A DNA stretch of 64,000 nucleotides, from positions 124,001 through 188,000 of the forward strand of contig OZ241918.1 of NCBI GenBank assembly GCA_965203915.1, written 5' to 3'. The translations under genes and the position numbers were made by a program. Numbering within the stretch: the stretch's first letter is position 1; each line of letters opens with the position of its first letter. This document shows, piece by piece, positions 17,862 to 27,663 of the stretch. The notes below the pieces were generated by a model. The model saw nothing but the letters and a program-made list of their open reading frames with translations. It did no database searches and had not been told where the DNA came from. The stretch comes from JASGCL01 sp965203915. Lineage in GTDB: Bacteria > Pseudomonadota > Alphaproteobacteria > JASGCL01.

Positions 17862-18018
17862 TGTTTTTTTAAAATTTGGACGGGTAATTTATATTGCCTT
17901 ATCATATCCCATGGTCATTGTAAAAAGAAAAATCTTGTCAAACCGTTAAAAAAGTCATACCTTACAAATACAAAATGGATGAAAAAAATAGCCCTTATCA
18001 AGCCCCTGCCAAGCCCCT

Positions 18019-19335
18019 ATGACTGAAAAAAACAACAAAAATAGCATCACCATCATTGATAACCGCACTGGTAAAAAAATTGATCTACCTATAGAACATG
18101 GCACCTTAGGACCAGGGGTGGTGGATTTAAACGGTATTAAGGGTGGTATTTATGAAAACCTTGGTCTTTTTACACTTGATTCGGGCTATAGCCAAACCGC
18201 CGCTTGCCAAAGTGCCATAACATTTATTGATGGCGATAAGGGGGTTTTGTTGCACCGCGGTATTCGTATCGAAGAATTGGCCGAAAGGTCGGGGTTTTTG
18301 GAAACCGCCTATTTGCTAATACATGGCAATTTGCCAACCAAAAAAGAATATGAAAATTTCTGCTGGGAAATAAACCATCACAGCATGGTGCATGAACAAT
18401 TGCTTAATTTTTATCGTGGCTTTCGGCGCGACGCGCACCCTATGGCAACATTGGTTGGGGTGGTGGGCGCCTTGTCAGCATTTTATCAGGAGGAAACCAA
18501 CATCACCAACCCCCAAATTCGGGAGAAGGCCATGATACGCATCATTGCCAAAATGCCCACCCTGGTTGCCATGTCTTATAAATATTCCATTGGTCAACCG
18601 TTTGTTTACCCGCGCAACAATTTAAATTACACCGAAAATTTTATCAACATGACCTTTTCGGTGCCTTGTGAAGAATATCGCGTTAACCCCGTCCTGTCCC
18701 GCGCCTTGCGCAAAATATTTATCTTGCACGCCGACCATGAACAAAATGCCTCGACATCGACCGTGCGTATGGCGGGTTCGTCCAAGGCTAATCCCTTTGC
18801 TTGCGTGTCGGCGGGTATTTCATGTCTTTGGGGCCCCAGCCACGGCGGTGCCAACGAAGCGGTGGTAAAAATGCTCAAAGAAATAGGCAACAAAAAAAAT
18901 ATTCCTGACTTCTTAGCCAAAATAAAAAGCAAAGATGGCGGCAAACGTTTGATGGGTTTTGGTCACCGTGTTTACAAAAATTATGACCCCCGTGCCGCGG
19001 TGTTAAAAAAATCTTGCCACGAAGTTTTGTCCGAATTAAAAATCAACGACCCATTGTTGGAATTGGCGCAAGAGTTGGAGCAAATTGCTTTGAAAGACGA
19101 TTATTTTATCGAACGTAAACTTTTCCCCAATGTTGATTTTTATTCGGGGATTATTTTGCAAGCCATGGGTTTCCCCCTGTCGATGTTTACCGCGTTGTTT
19201 GCTTTGGCACGCACCGCGGGGTGGGTGGCGCAATGGAATGAAATGATGGGCGAGGCATCATTAAAAATTGACCGCCCCCGCCAACTATACATCGGGCAAC
19301 CCGAACGCCCCTACGTACCGATAGAAAAACGTTAG
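18019..19335 (+). CDS. gltA: Citrate synthase
   Basis: 438 residues, type II (hexameric) length. It condenses acetyl-CoA and oxaloacetate in the TCA cycle. Catalytic His residues are in HADHEQNASTSTVRMAGS and GPSHGGANEAVVKML, the oxaloacetate site in MGFGHRVYKNYDPRA, and the catalytic Asp in NVDFYSGI. The N-terminal strand DNRTGKKIDLPIEHGTLGP matches the Gram-negative NADH-regulated type. A weak promoter candidate is TTGTCA (17935-17940), 17-nt spacer, TACCTT (17958-17963). Confidence 0.97.
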   Translation: MTEKNNKNSITIIDNRTGKKIDLPIEHGTLGPGVVDLNGIKGGIYENLGLFTLDSGYSQTAACQSAITFIDGDKGVLLHRGIRIEELAERSGFLETAYLLIHGNLPTKKEYENFCWEINHHSMVHEQLLNFYRGFRRDAHPMATLVGVVGALSAFYQEETNITNPQIREKAMIRIIAKMPTLVAMSYKYSIGQPFVYPRNNLNYTENFINMTFSVPCEEYRVNPVLSRALRKIFILHADHEQNASTSTVRMAGSSKANPFACVSAGISCLWGPSHGGANEAVVKMLKEIGNKKNIPDFLAKIKSKDGGKRLMGFGHRVYKNYDPRAAVLKKSCHEVLSELKINDPLLELAQELEQIALKDDYFIERKLFPNVDFYSGIILQAMGFPLSMFTALFALARTAGWVAQWNEMMGEASLKIDRPRQLYIGQPERPYVPIEKR

Positions 19336-19383
19336 GCAAATGTTGGGCGTCGACTCCGCTACGCCGTCAACGATTATCGCCCA

Positions 19384-20526
19384 TCAAAATTGATAGCCAA
19401 GTTTTAACCCCGTTTCGATGGTGGAGCTGTCGGTGCGAAGAAAATAAATACCCCCATAAGATAAGCCCGTTTGCGCGCCAATATATTCCCCCCTATCAAG
19501 TTCGGCGGTGCTTATCCATAAATAATTAAAAAATGGCGTGATGCTAAAATTATCTATCTTAAGTTCGATATAACCGCGCGCACCATAACCGCCAGGTTGC
19601 CCACCCCTGAAGTTAATATAGGCATATTCATATTGCCCACCCGAATCGGGTATGGGAACAAAATTGCGGAGGTTGCCACTGTTGATAGCATTAATAAATA
19701 CATCATATTCGCCATGTAGCAGGATGGAGAAAGCACCTTCGCTATATTCAAATTGCGCCGCCAGGGGCAGGTAGAAATATTGACGTCGCCTGTAATATTG
19801 ACGGTCGTCCATGGTGTTATTACGCGTGTATTTATAACCCGCCCCCACCAAAATTGTAGCGCGGTAATGATTGGCAAAAAACACGGTAGGCCCCACCAAC
19901 GACCTTACTTCGACTATCAAAGCACTGTCGGTATGGGCAGTGGTCGATGGGTTGACATGCCCAACATTGGATTCATAACGAAGTTCCGCCCCGCCATAAA
20001 GTGCAAAATCAAACGGCACCACGATAAACCCAAAATAGCGCGGATAAAAAGTAAGCTTGAGGTTGGTGGCAACCCCCTGCAAGAATCCGCTAAAAGCGGT
20101 AATGATATTGTTGGGGGTAACCTGGTTGTAAAAAAAGGCAGTAAAGGCACCAGCAATGGTAAAAGAAATTTTAATATTATCCGCGCCAACATCTTGGCTG
20201 GCATTGCCACAGTTGCAACCTATCCCCGAGGTTATCCCCGAGGTTATCATTGAGCGCAAAGGTGCGGTGCGGCGCGGGCGTAATCCTTGCGCTTCGCGCG
20301 CTTCGCGCTCTTCACGCTTCAAATCTTCATCGGTGTAGGTGCGGGCGGCGTGGGCCATCGGCGCGCTATGAAGTCCCTGGTCAAGCGTCGCCACAAGCAA
20401 CAATATCTTTACCAACCTATAACAAAAATTTCTTTTTACAATAACTGGTCGGTAAAATAATTTTTTTAGCTTAGAGCCAGTTGAAACTGGCAACCCCCTG
20501 TCCGCCGCTTGGCGCGGCAACATCAT
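19384..20526 (-). CDS. Outer-membrane beta-barrel protein, tandem paralogue 1
   Basis: 380 residues. An atypically long N-terminal region leads to a signal-peptide core (LVKILLLVATLDQG) with likely cleavage after AHA, then a charged segment YTDEDLKREEREAREAQ. From about residue 120 alternating hydrophobic strands end in a C-terminal aromatic residue (LKLGYQF), a barrel-assembly signal. It shares clear colinear identity with the next gene, including SFTIAGAFTAFFYNQ, FGFIVVPFDFALYGG and YSEGAFSILLHGEYDVFINA. Function unknown; a porin-like or surface antigen role is possible. Convergent with gltA. Confidence 0.75.
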   Translation of the reverse strand: MMLPRQAADRGLPVSTGSKLKKLFYRPVIVKRNFCYRLVKILLLVATLDQGLHSAPMAHAARTYTDEDLKREEREAREAQGLRPRRTAPLRSMITSGITSGIGCNCGNASQDVGADNIKISFTIAGAFTAFFYNQVTPNNIITAFSGFLQGVATNLKLTFYPRYFGFIVVPFDFALYGGAELRYESNVGHVNPSTTAHTDSALIVEVRSLVGPTVFFANHYRATILVGAGYKYTRNNTMDDRQYYRRRQYFYLPLAAQFEYSEGAFSILLHGEYDVFINAINSGNLRNFVPIPDSGGQYEYAYINFRGGQPGGYGARGYIELKIDNFSITPFFNYLWISTAELDRGEYIGAQTGLSYGGIYFLRTDSSTIETGLKLGYQF

Positions 20527-20652
20527 CCATCCCTTTTTTCTTTCTTGTCCCGCTATTCCCTAATAAATTATTTTTAAAATAAGCATCAACACATAGCAAG
20601 CTGTATTATATTTTTGGTTATTTCTTTGGTATTTATTTTTTTGAGATGCTTA

Positions 20653-21741
20653 TCAAAATTGATAACCAATTTTTACACCCGTTTCGATGGTGCTGTTTTT
20701 GGGTCGCTGATACTTAACTGCTCCAACATTGCCCGTTTGCACGCCAACATATTCTCCCGCCGATGGGAGTGAGCCATCTATCCATAAATAATTAAAAAAT
20801 GGTGTGATGCTAAAATTATCAATTTTTATTTCAACATAACCCCGCCCCCCATAACCGCTGGTTTGTGGTATCCTAAGGTTAACCTTTGCATATTCATATC
20901 CGCCGCCCAGCGCGGGGGAAATGGGGGTAAAGAGGCGTTGGTTCACGCTGGCAATGGCGTTGATAAATATATCATATTCGCCATGAAACAGGATGGAGAA
21001 AACGCCTTCGCTATATTCAAATTGCGCCACCAGGGGCAGGTAGAAATATTGATGTTGCCTAGAAAATTGACGGTCGTCCATGGTGTTATTACGCGTGTAT
21101 TTATAACCCGCCCCCACCAAAAAATTGATACGATAATGGTTGGCAAAAAACACGGTTGGTCCAACCAACGACCTTACTTCGGCTATCAAAGCCGTGTCGG
21201 TATAACTTGTTGTCGATGGATTAATGTGCCCAGCGTTGGATTCGTAACGAATTTCCGACCCGCCATAAAGCGTAAAATCAAACGGCACCACGATAAAGCC
21301 CAAAGAGCGCGGGTAAAGGGTTAGCTTAAGGTTGGTGGCAAACCCCTGCAAGAATCCTGTAAAACTGGTGATGATATTATTCGCATCAAACTGACTGTAA
21401 AGAAAGGCGGTAAAGGCGCCAGCTATCGTAAAGGAAATTTTAATATTGCCGCCAACGGGCTCTTCGCTTGCCCTGCCGCAATTGCAAAATTCGCCCGCGG
21501 TTGTCGTCGCGCGCACAGGCGTGGCGCGGCGCGGCGGCAAGCCTTGGGCTTCGCGCTCCTCTCGCTTTAAATCTTCATCGGTGTAGGTGCGGGCGGCGTG
21601 GGCCAGCGGCGCGTTATGAAGCCCATGGTCAATCATCACCACCAGCAACAATATTTTTATCAAGCTATAAGAAGTATTTTTTAGCTTAGAGCCAGTCAAA
21701 ACTGACAGCCATTTGCGCAACACTTGGCGGGGCAAAATCAT
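20653..21741 (-). CDS. Outer-membrane beta-barrel protein, tandem paralogue 2
   Basis: 362 residues, a diverged duplicate of the preceding gene in the same order: signal region LIKILLLVVMIDHG with cleavage after AHA, charged linker YTDEDLKREEREAQG, a CNCG motif, barrel strands, and terminal VKIGYQF. The upstream non-coding DNA is duplicated too (both start regions carry ATAGCAAGCTGTATTAT about 75-85 bp before the ATG). The repeat length is about 1215 bp. Unknown function. Confidence 0.75.
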   Translation of the reverse strand: MILPRQVLRKWLSVLTGSKLKNTSYSLIKILLLVVMIDHGLHNAPLAHAARTYTDEDLKREEREAQGLPPRRATPVRATTTAGEFCNCGRASEEPVGGNIKISFTIAGAFTAFLYSQFDANNIITSFTGFLQGFATNLKLTLYPRSLGFIVVPFDFTLYGGSEIRYESNAGHINPSTTSYTDTALIAEVRSLVGPTVFFANHYRINFLVGAGYKYTRNNTMDDRQFSRQHQYFYLPLVAQFEYSEGVFSILFHGEYDIFINAIASVNQRLFTPISPALGGGYEYAKVNLRIPQTSGYGGRGYVEIKIDNFSITPFFNYLWIDGSLPSAGEYVGVQTGNVGAVKYQRPKNSTIETGVKIGYQF

Positions 21742-21940
21742 TCATTCTTTTTGCTTTCTTGTCCCGTTGTTTTATAACGAAGAATTTTTTAAAATAAGTG
21801 CAAATACATAGCAAGCTGTATTATGTTTTTGGTTATTGCTTTGGTTTTGTTTTCATTTTTTTTCATGGACTAAAATAAAAAAACTTTATAGCCCTACCCA
21901 CAACCACGGTTATTAATAAGCCACCATGTTGCTTGTTTGA

Positions 21941-23929
21941 TTAACCAAATAAAAAGGCTTGCAAGCGATGCAAGGCCGCGGGGGTCATGCCCTGTATCTG
22001 ATTGGCGGCGGAAAGATTTTTGGGGCGTGCGGCGGATAATTTTTCTACCGCCTCGGCCGAGAGGCCAGCTATTTTTTTGTAATCAATATTATCGGGTATG
22101 GTAACATGTTGGTCGCGTTCAAAAATTTTTATTTCTTGCGCATAACGCGGTTGATAACCGCTGTATAACGATTCCGCCATCAGGCTAAAAATAATTCTGC
22201 GGTCGGCTTCTGCCAATCCATCATACACCTTGCATAATATTTGCCAAACACCCCCGCGCCAGGTCGGGCGCGCGGCACGTTGCGCTTCGCCAGCAGTTCC
22301 CATATTTTCTTTGGGCGGGGCTCCTTGGTTATTACTTTGTCCCTGCTCGTGGTAAACTATCGCCAACATATCCAACCCCGAACGTCTTTTGCCGTCTTGG
22401 TTCAAAACAATACCATGTTGCCCCCATTGTTGCGGGGTTTTGGCTTGGGTTTGCAATTGGGTGCGCCAACCATCCATCTCTGTCATCTTTTTTTCAAATA
22501 TCGCCTTTTGCTTTTCATCCACCAACCCAAGTTTTATCCCCCACGGGGTAAGGCGTGCATCGGCATTGTCGGGGCGTAAAAACAATCGGTGTTCGGCGCG
22601 GGCGGTAAACATGCGATAGGGTTCTGACGCCCCCAACCTTGTCAAATCATCCACCATCACCCCCATGTAACTTGTGGTGCGGGGAAAAATAACCGCGGGT
22701 TCGGCCAACACATGTTGCACCGCATTGATGCCCGCTATCAACCCTTGCGCCGCGGCTTCTTCATAACCCGTTGTGCCATTAATTTGCCCCGCCAAAAATA
22801 ACCCGCTGGCATTTTTTACCGCCAGGGCAGGGGTTATTTGCCGTGGGTCAATAAAATCATATTCGATGGTATAGCCCGCGCGTAAAATGGTTGCCCTTTC
22901 TAAACCTTTCATGCTGTTAATATATTCTTGCTGCACCGTCAGGGGCAAACTGGTCGAAAGCCCATTAGGATAAATGGTATCATCGTCATAACCTTCGGGT
23001 TCCAAAAAAACTTGGTGAGAGGTTTTGTCGGCAAACCGCGTTACCTTATCCTCTATCGATGGGCAATAACGCGGCCCCTTCGAATCCAACACCCCGCCAT
23101 ACATGGCCGAGGCATGCAAATTTTTACGAATAATATCGTGGGTATGTTGGTTGGTGTGGCTGATGGCGCAACTAATCTGGCGTTGCGCTATTGTATCATG
23201 GATGAAAGAAAATGGTTCAGGGTGGGCATCGCCCAATTGTTGTGGCAAAGAATCCCAATCGATGGTTTTTTTCGACAGGCGCGGCGGCGTGCCCGTTTTT
23301 AATCGGCCCAGGCTTAACCCCAGCTGTTCCAAACTTTTTGATAAACTATTTTCCGCGGCTTCGCCCCAACGCCCCGCCGAATATTGGTTATCAACGCCAA
23401 TATGTATTTTGCCGCGTAAAAATGTGCCCGTGGTCAAAACCACCGCATCGCAATCAATCACCGTTTGGTTATCATCGCTCGCCTTATCCGCCACCGCCAC
23501 CCCTATCACGCGTGATTGCTTATCAAACAGGATTTGTTTTACTTGGCCTTGCTTCATCACCAACCCCGTGGTGGCGTGCAACAACCCTTGCACGGCTTGT
23601 TTATAAATTTTGCGGTCGGCCTGCGCCCGCGGACCAAACACCGCAGGGCCACGGCTTTGGTTCAATAACCTAAATTGAATCCCCGCCTTATCTATCGCCC
23701 GCCCCATGATGCCACCCAGGGCGTCTATTTCCTTCACCAAATGCCCCTTGCCCAAACCGCCAATCGCGGGATTACAAGACATTTCGCCAATCGTCGATAC
23801 ATCGCCCGTCAGCAACGTCACCGCAAGCGATGGATGATGTTGGGCAAGGCGCGCCGCCGCCGCCGCCGCTTCGGTGCCCGCATGGCCACCACCGATGATA
23901 ATTATCTTTTTTATGCCGTCTTTTGTCAT
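21941..23929 (-). CDS. mnmG: tRNA uridine-34 5-carboxymethylaminomethyl modification enzyme MnmG
   Basis: 662 residues. With MnmE it makes (c)mnm5U34 in tRNA. The FAD motif IIIGGGHAGTEAAAAAARL is at 9-27, and MSCNPAIGGLGKGHLVKEID, SRGPAVFGPRAQADR and the GID signature GLFLAGQINGTTGYEEAAAQG are intact. A ~28-residue low-complexity insertion (starting SNNQGAPPKEN) lies in the C-terminal region near 545. In many bacteria mnmG heads an mnmG-rsmG-parA-parB cluster; here it is more than 20 kb away from these and across the predicted origin. Confidence 0.95.
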   Translation of the reverse strand: MTKDGIKKIIIIGGGHAGTEAAAAAARLAQHHPSLAVTLLTGDVSTIGEMSCNPAIGGLGKGHLVKEIDALGGIMGRAIDKAGIQFRLLNQSRGPAVFGPRAQADRKIYKQAVQGLLHATTGLVMKQGQVKQILFDKQSRVIGVAVADKASDDNQTVIDCDAVVLTTGTFLRGKIHIGVDNQYSAGRWGEAAENSLSKSLEQLGLSLGRLKTGTPPRLSKKTIDWDSLPQQLGDAHPEPFSFIHDTIAQRQISCAISHTNQHTHDIIRKNLHASAMYGGVLDSKGPRYCPSIEDKVTRFADKTSHQVFLEPEGYDDDTIYPNGLSTSLPLTVQQEYINSMKGLERATILRAGYTIEYDFIDPRQITPALAVKNASGLFLAGQINGTTGYEEAAAQGLIAGINAVQHVLAEPAVIFPRTTSYMGVMVDDLTRLGASEPYRMFTARAEHRLFLRPDNADARLTPWGIKLGLVDEKQKAIFEKKMTEMDGWRTQLQTQAKTPQQWGQHGIVLNQDGKRRSGLDMLAIVYHEQGQSNNQGAPPKENMGTAGEAQRAARPTWRGGVWQILCKVYDGLAEADRRIIFSLMAESLYSGYQPRYAQEIKIFERDQHVTIPDNIDYKKIAGLSAEAVEKLSAARPKNLSAANQIQGMTPAALHRLQAFLFG

Positions 23930-24407
23930 GTTGTTTATCTATTTGGCTTATTCTATGTCGCCAAGTTGCATTTTGGCGGTGCTTTTAACCTCATTATTAA
24001 TTTTTGAGTGTGATTTTATCGCTTATCTTTCATTTTACCCCTACCATATCGTATTACAAAGGGCAAAATTCTAAAATAGTCGCCAAAAACCACCCATTTG
24101 CCATAAAACCAGCAACCAGTGATTAGAGAAAATATTAAAAAAAATAATATTTATTGAAAATAATTGTTGCAATGTTCGCTAGAATGGATAAAATAAGCAA
24201 ACAGAAAACAATTTATTTAGTAGAAAATAATATATATATAGAAAACAGCCCATCTTTTACCCCATCTTTTACCCACGGACAAGAAGCCACATCATCATCC
24301 TATAACGCCTATAGATAGTTATATATAAAATATCAATTCAAACAAGATTTTTCTATCGCCCATCAATATCATTTTTAAGGACAACAAAATTTAAAGGACA
24401 ATAAATT
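23930..24407. other. 478-bp AT-rich intergenic region upstream of the polyamine transporter
   Basis: No gene is evident. Features seen are very AT-rich DNA (24120-24250), a direct repeat of CCCATCTTTTA (about 24250-24276), and a ribosome site (AAAGGACA) about 8 nt before the potB ATG. The region must hold the divergent promoters for mnmG and potB, but no clear -35/-10 pair could be chosen. Confidence 0.5.
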
Positions 24408-25490
24408 ATGGAATCGCGAAAAACATCGAAGTTAGGGCAACGCGTTGCACTGCGTTCTCGAAAAACAGATGTCGGCTACAAAGGGCGTGCCAAGAATGGC
24501 ATGATGCACGACGCTACCTCGCGTGGTTCCGACCATGGTGCTCGGTCTGACGTGACGCATACTATGACCAAACAACCCTCGTCCTATGGCATTTTACGCA
24601 TGTTCGATTTTGACAACCTGCCTTGGCGTGGGGTGGGGCTTATATCGCCAGCCCTGATCTATGCTTTGTTATTTGCCATCGTTCCCTTAATCAGCCTGAT
24701 GACCATAAGCCTGTGGCAGCAGGAGGGGGTTAGTGGTTATAATAAAGTATGGGATTTTACCAATTACATCAAGGTTTGGAATGATAATCTTTTTCCTTAT
24801 TTAATAGTGCGCACCATCATGATTGCCGCGCTGGTGACGCTCGGCACCGTCTTGGTTTCGTTTCCTGCCGCTTATTATATTTCTTTTTATGGCGGCGAAA
24901 ATAAAAACACCTGGCTGTTTTTTATTACCCTGCCATTTTGGAGTAGTTATCTGTTGCGCGTTTTTTCTTGGAAAATAGTTTTGGGCTATGGCGGGGTGCT
25001 GGATTCGGCGTGGATAGGCTTACTTGGTATTTTTTTACCCAACGAATCGCTTGATAATTATCACTTAACTTTCTTGCTTTATAATATTAATTCGGTGGTT
25101 ATCACCCTGGCCCATGCCTATGCCCCCTTCGCCATATTACCGATATTTATTTCATTAGAAAAAATTGACCGCAGTTTGTTGGAGGCGGCCAACGATTTGG
25201 GCGACAAAGCCTGGGTTAGCTTCTTCCGCGTTACCTTGCCATTATGTTTTACAGGCATTATCGGCGCGTCGGTTATTGTTTTTATCCCCACCATGGGCGA
25301 TTATGTGACGCCGAAAATGGTTGGCGGGTCGGAAGGCATCATGATATCGAATCAAATAGAATGTATGTTTAAAACCTGCGCCGATTGGCCCATGGGTTCG
25401 ACCCTATCCATCATCACCATGGGTTTGGGCATCATTTCCTTGGCGGCATTTATTTTCTTGGCGCGCTTTACCTTCAAAAGAATTAAATAG
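24408..25490 (+). CDS. potB: Polyamine-type ABC transporter permease (PotB/PotH-like)
   Basis: 360 residues. About 60 Arg/Lys/Ser-rich residues with no family similarity precede the first membrane segment (GLISPALIYALLFAIVPLI), an unusual N-terminal extension. Six membrane segments and the EAA loop EAANDLGDKAWVSFFRVTLP, which contacts the ATPase, are visible. Annotated start has a good SD. The gene is followed by a second permease after 8 bp. Specificity for spermidine/putrescine is inferred from family and gene set; related systems move other cations such as glycine betaine-like solutes less often. Confidence 0.85.
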   Translation: MESRKTSKLGQRVALRSRKTDVGYKGRAKNGMMHDATSRGSDHGARSDVTHTMTKQPSSYGILRMFDFDNLPWRGVGLISPALIYALLFAIVPLISLMTISLWQQEGVSGYNKVWDFTNYIKVWNDNLFPYLIVRTIMIAALVTLGTVLVSFPAAYYISFYGGENKNTWLFFITLPFWSSYLLRVFSWKIVLGYGGVLDSAWIGLLGIFLPNESLDNYHLTFLLYNINSVVITLAHAYAPFAILPIFISLEKIDRSLLEAANDLGDKAWVSFFRVTLPLCFTGIIGASVIVFIPTMGDYVTPKMVGGSEGIMISNQIECMFKTCADWPMGSTLSIITMGLGIISLAAFIFLARFTFKRIK

Positions 25491-25498
25491 GAGATAAC

Positions 25499-26416
25499 AT
25501 GTCGATATTAAATAAAATTAGAAGGAAAAAATCCACTGCCGTTCCCAACAGCGGTAAGCGCGACAACAGGGTTTTGCGCAATTATGCCATCGGCTACATG
25601 ATATTCCTCTACGCTCCCATGATATTCATTCCGCTTTTTTCCTTTAACACGGGGGCGGTGGTGGCCTTCCCTATCGAAGGGTTTGGTTTGAAATGGTATG
25701 CCGAGCTTTTTAGCACTCCTGAAGTTGGTCGCGCGCTGTTAAATAGTTTGAAGGTCGCTATTCCTGGCAGTATTATCAGCACGGTTGTCGCCATTTTGGC
25801 TTGTCGCGCCCTGACCCGTTATAAATTGCCATTTAAAAATGGTTTAACCGCCCCCATCATGTTGCCATTGTTCCTGCCCGATATCATGATGGGGCTTTCC
25901 ATCTTGCAAGTTGTCAATCAATTTAGGAATTCCATTGCGCCCCATTTGCCCGAATCGATGCAGGGCGTGTTTGCCGATTATTTTCCATCGCTGCTCACCG
26001 TGGCCTTGGGGCATGTTTTGATTTTGTTGCCCTTTGCCATGACGGTTTTGCTCTCGGCTTTTGAAGGGCTCGACCGCAGTTTGGAAGAAGCCTCGGCCGA
26101 CCTAGGCGAAAGCGAATGGCAAACCTTCCGCCGCGTTATTTTGCCCTTGGTGATGCCTGGCATCCTTTCCAGTTTGATATTATGCTTCATCGTTTCCTTC
26201 GATGAATTTATCATTGCCTTCTTTGCTTCAGGCACCGAAAATACCTTGCCATTATATTTATGGAGTCAATTGCGCTTTATTCAAAAATTACCCCATATCT
26301 TAGCATTGGGTAGCCTTATTCTTATGACTTCGGTCATATTAATCTCCATGGTGGAGTTTATTAAGAATCAATCCTTGAAAAAAACCGGCATGAAAGGGGG
26401 CGGAGGGATATGGTAA
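25499..26416 (+). CDS. potC: Polyamine-type ABC transporter permease (PotC/PotI-like)
   Basis: 305 residues, six membrane segments; first at about 30-50 (YAIGYMIFLYAPMIFIPLF). The EAA motif is EEASADLGESEWQTFRRVIL, followed by PLVMPGI. YNRSSL-like PotC end blocks are replaced by FDEFIIAFFASGTENTLPL, which matches the family. A GGAGATAAC ribosome site precedes the start, and its 3' end overlaps the ATPase gene by 7 bp. Confidence 0.88.
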   Translation: MSILNKIRRKKSTAVPNSGKRDNRVLRNYAIGYMIFLYAPMIFIPLFSFNTGAVVAFPIEGFGLKWYAELFSTPEVGRALLNSLKVAIPGSIISTVVAILACRALTRYKLPFKNGLTAPIMLPLFLPDIMMGLSILQVVNQFRNSIAPHLPESMQGVFADYFPSLLTVALGHVLILLPFAMTVLLSAFEGLDRSLEEASADLGESEWQTFRRVILPLVMPGILSSLILCFIVSFDEFIIAFFASGTENTLPLYLWSQLRFIQKLPHILALGSLILMTSVILISMVEFIKNQSLKKTGMKGGGGIW

Positions 26417-27492
26417 GTAAAAAAAATATTCTCGACATACGTGGGGTGGGCAAAAATTTTGGCTCAACCCAAGTATTGAAAAAAATTGACCTGCAGATGA
26501 AGGAGGGGGAATTCTTCTCTCTGCTTGGGCCTTCGGGTTGCGGCAAAACAACTTTGTTGCGCATCATTTCTGGCTTTGAACAACAATCATTCGGCGAGCT
26601 ATTCATCGACGGGCAAAACATGGTCAATGTTACCCCTGACCGACGCCCGACCAAAATGGTTTTTCAATCCTACGCCATATTCCCGCACCTGTCGGTATTG
26701 GACAATGTGGGTTATGGTTTGCGCCGCGAAAGTGCCACCAGCCGCAAAAACAAATCGATGACCGCCCTGCAACAGGTTGCTTTGGATCATTTGGCAGAAC
26801 GTATGCCCCACCAATTATCGGGCGGGCAACGGCAACGGGTTGCCTTGGCGCGTGCCATTGTCATGCAGCCAAAGGTTATGTTGCTTGATGAGCCTTTATC
26901 GGCGTTGGATAAAAAATTGCGCGACCAAATGCGTGACGAATTGCGCAAATTGCAACGCAAATTGGGCATTACCTTCGTGCTGGTCACACACGACCAGGAA
27001 GAAGCCTTAACACTGTCCGACAGGATAGGCGTTATGTTCGGCGGTGAGTTAACCCAGGTTGATACCCCCAATGGTATTTACCAACGGCCAAAAAATAAAA
27101 CCGTTGCTGATTTTATCGGCGGCATGAATTTTGTCGAGGTTGCGGTTGAAAAAGCAACCGACAAAGAATTGCAAGTTACGATAAACGGCTTTGGTAAAAC
27201 ATCGGTTATGAAACCTGAAAACTACAAAGGTGAAAAAACCTTGCAGGCGGGTATTCGCCCTGAGCAATTGAGTATTTTAAACAATACTGGGCTTAGCGCA
27301 GAAATGAAAACCAATGGCAAGATAACCGATGTCGTTTATTACGGCGAGTTAACCTATTACTCTGTCCTCCTCCCCAATGTAAAAAAACCATTCGAATTGT
27401 CGATGCGTAATATCATTGGGCGGCGGGTGTTTGAGGTTGGCGACACGGTGGATATTGGCTGGTCGCCCCAAGCCTTCGTGGTTTGGGCTTAA
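26410..27492 (+). CDS. potA: Polyamine-type ABC transporter ATP-binding protein
   Basis: 360 residues. Walker A GPSGCGKTT (40-48), Q-loop FQSYAIFPHLSV, signature LSGGQRQRVALARA, Walker B VMLLDEPLSALD, H-loop VTHDQEEAL, then a C-terminal TOBE domain (from about 285). It energises the two permeases upstream. No periplasmic binding-protein gene (potD/potF) is present on either side, so the receptor must be encoded elsewhere. Confidence 0.92.
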   Translation: MVSKKNILDIRGVGKNFGSTQVLKKIDLQMKEGEFFSLLGPSGCGKTTLLRIISGFEQQSFGELFIDGQNMVNVTPDRRPTKMVFQSYAIFPHLSVLDNVGYGLRRESATSRKNKSMTALQQVALDHLAERMPHQLSGGQRQRVALARAIVMQPKVMLLDEPLSALDKKLRDQMRDELRKLQRKLGITFVLVTHDQEEALTLSDRIGVMFGGELTQVDTPNGIYQRPKNKTVADFIGGMNFVEVAVEKATDKELQVTINGFGKTSVMKPENYKGEKTLQAGIRPEQLSILNNTGLSAEMKTNGKITDVVYYGELTYYSVLLPNVKKPFELSMRNIIGRRVFEVGDTVDIGWSPQAFVVWA

Positions 27493-27663
27493 ACTCCTTG
27501 CTTAAGGGTTTTTGCTTGTTGCTCGGTTAGCATCGCCTGCCTTTAACTACCGCTTTATAAGCCAATTGCTTTGCGGCGGCGTTGGTGGTATTTCTGATTG
27601 GGTGGGTTGTTGTGCTACGGGGGCTGTATTGTGCGCCTTATCAATAATCCCATAGAGGAGTTG

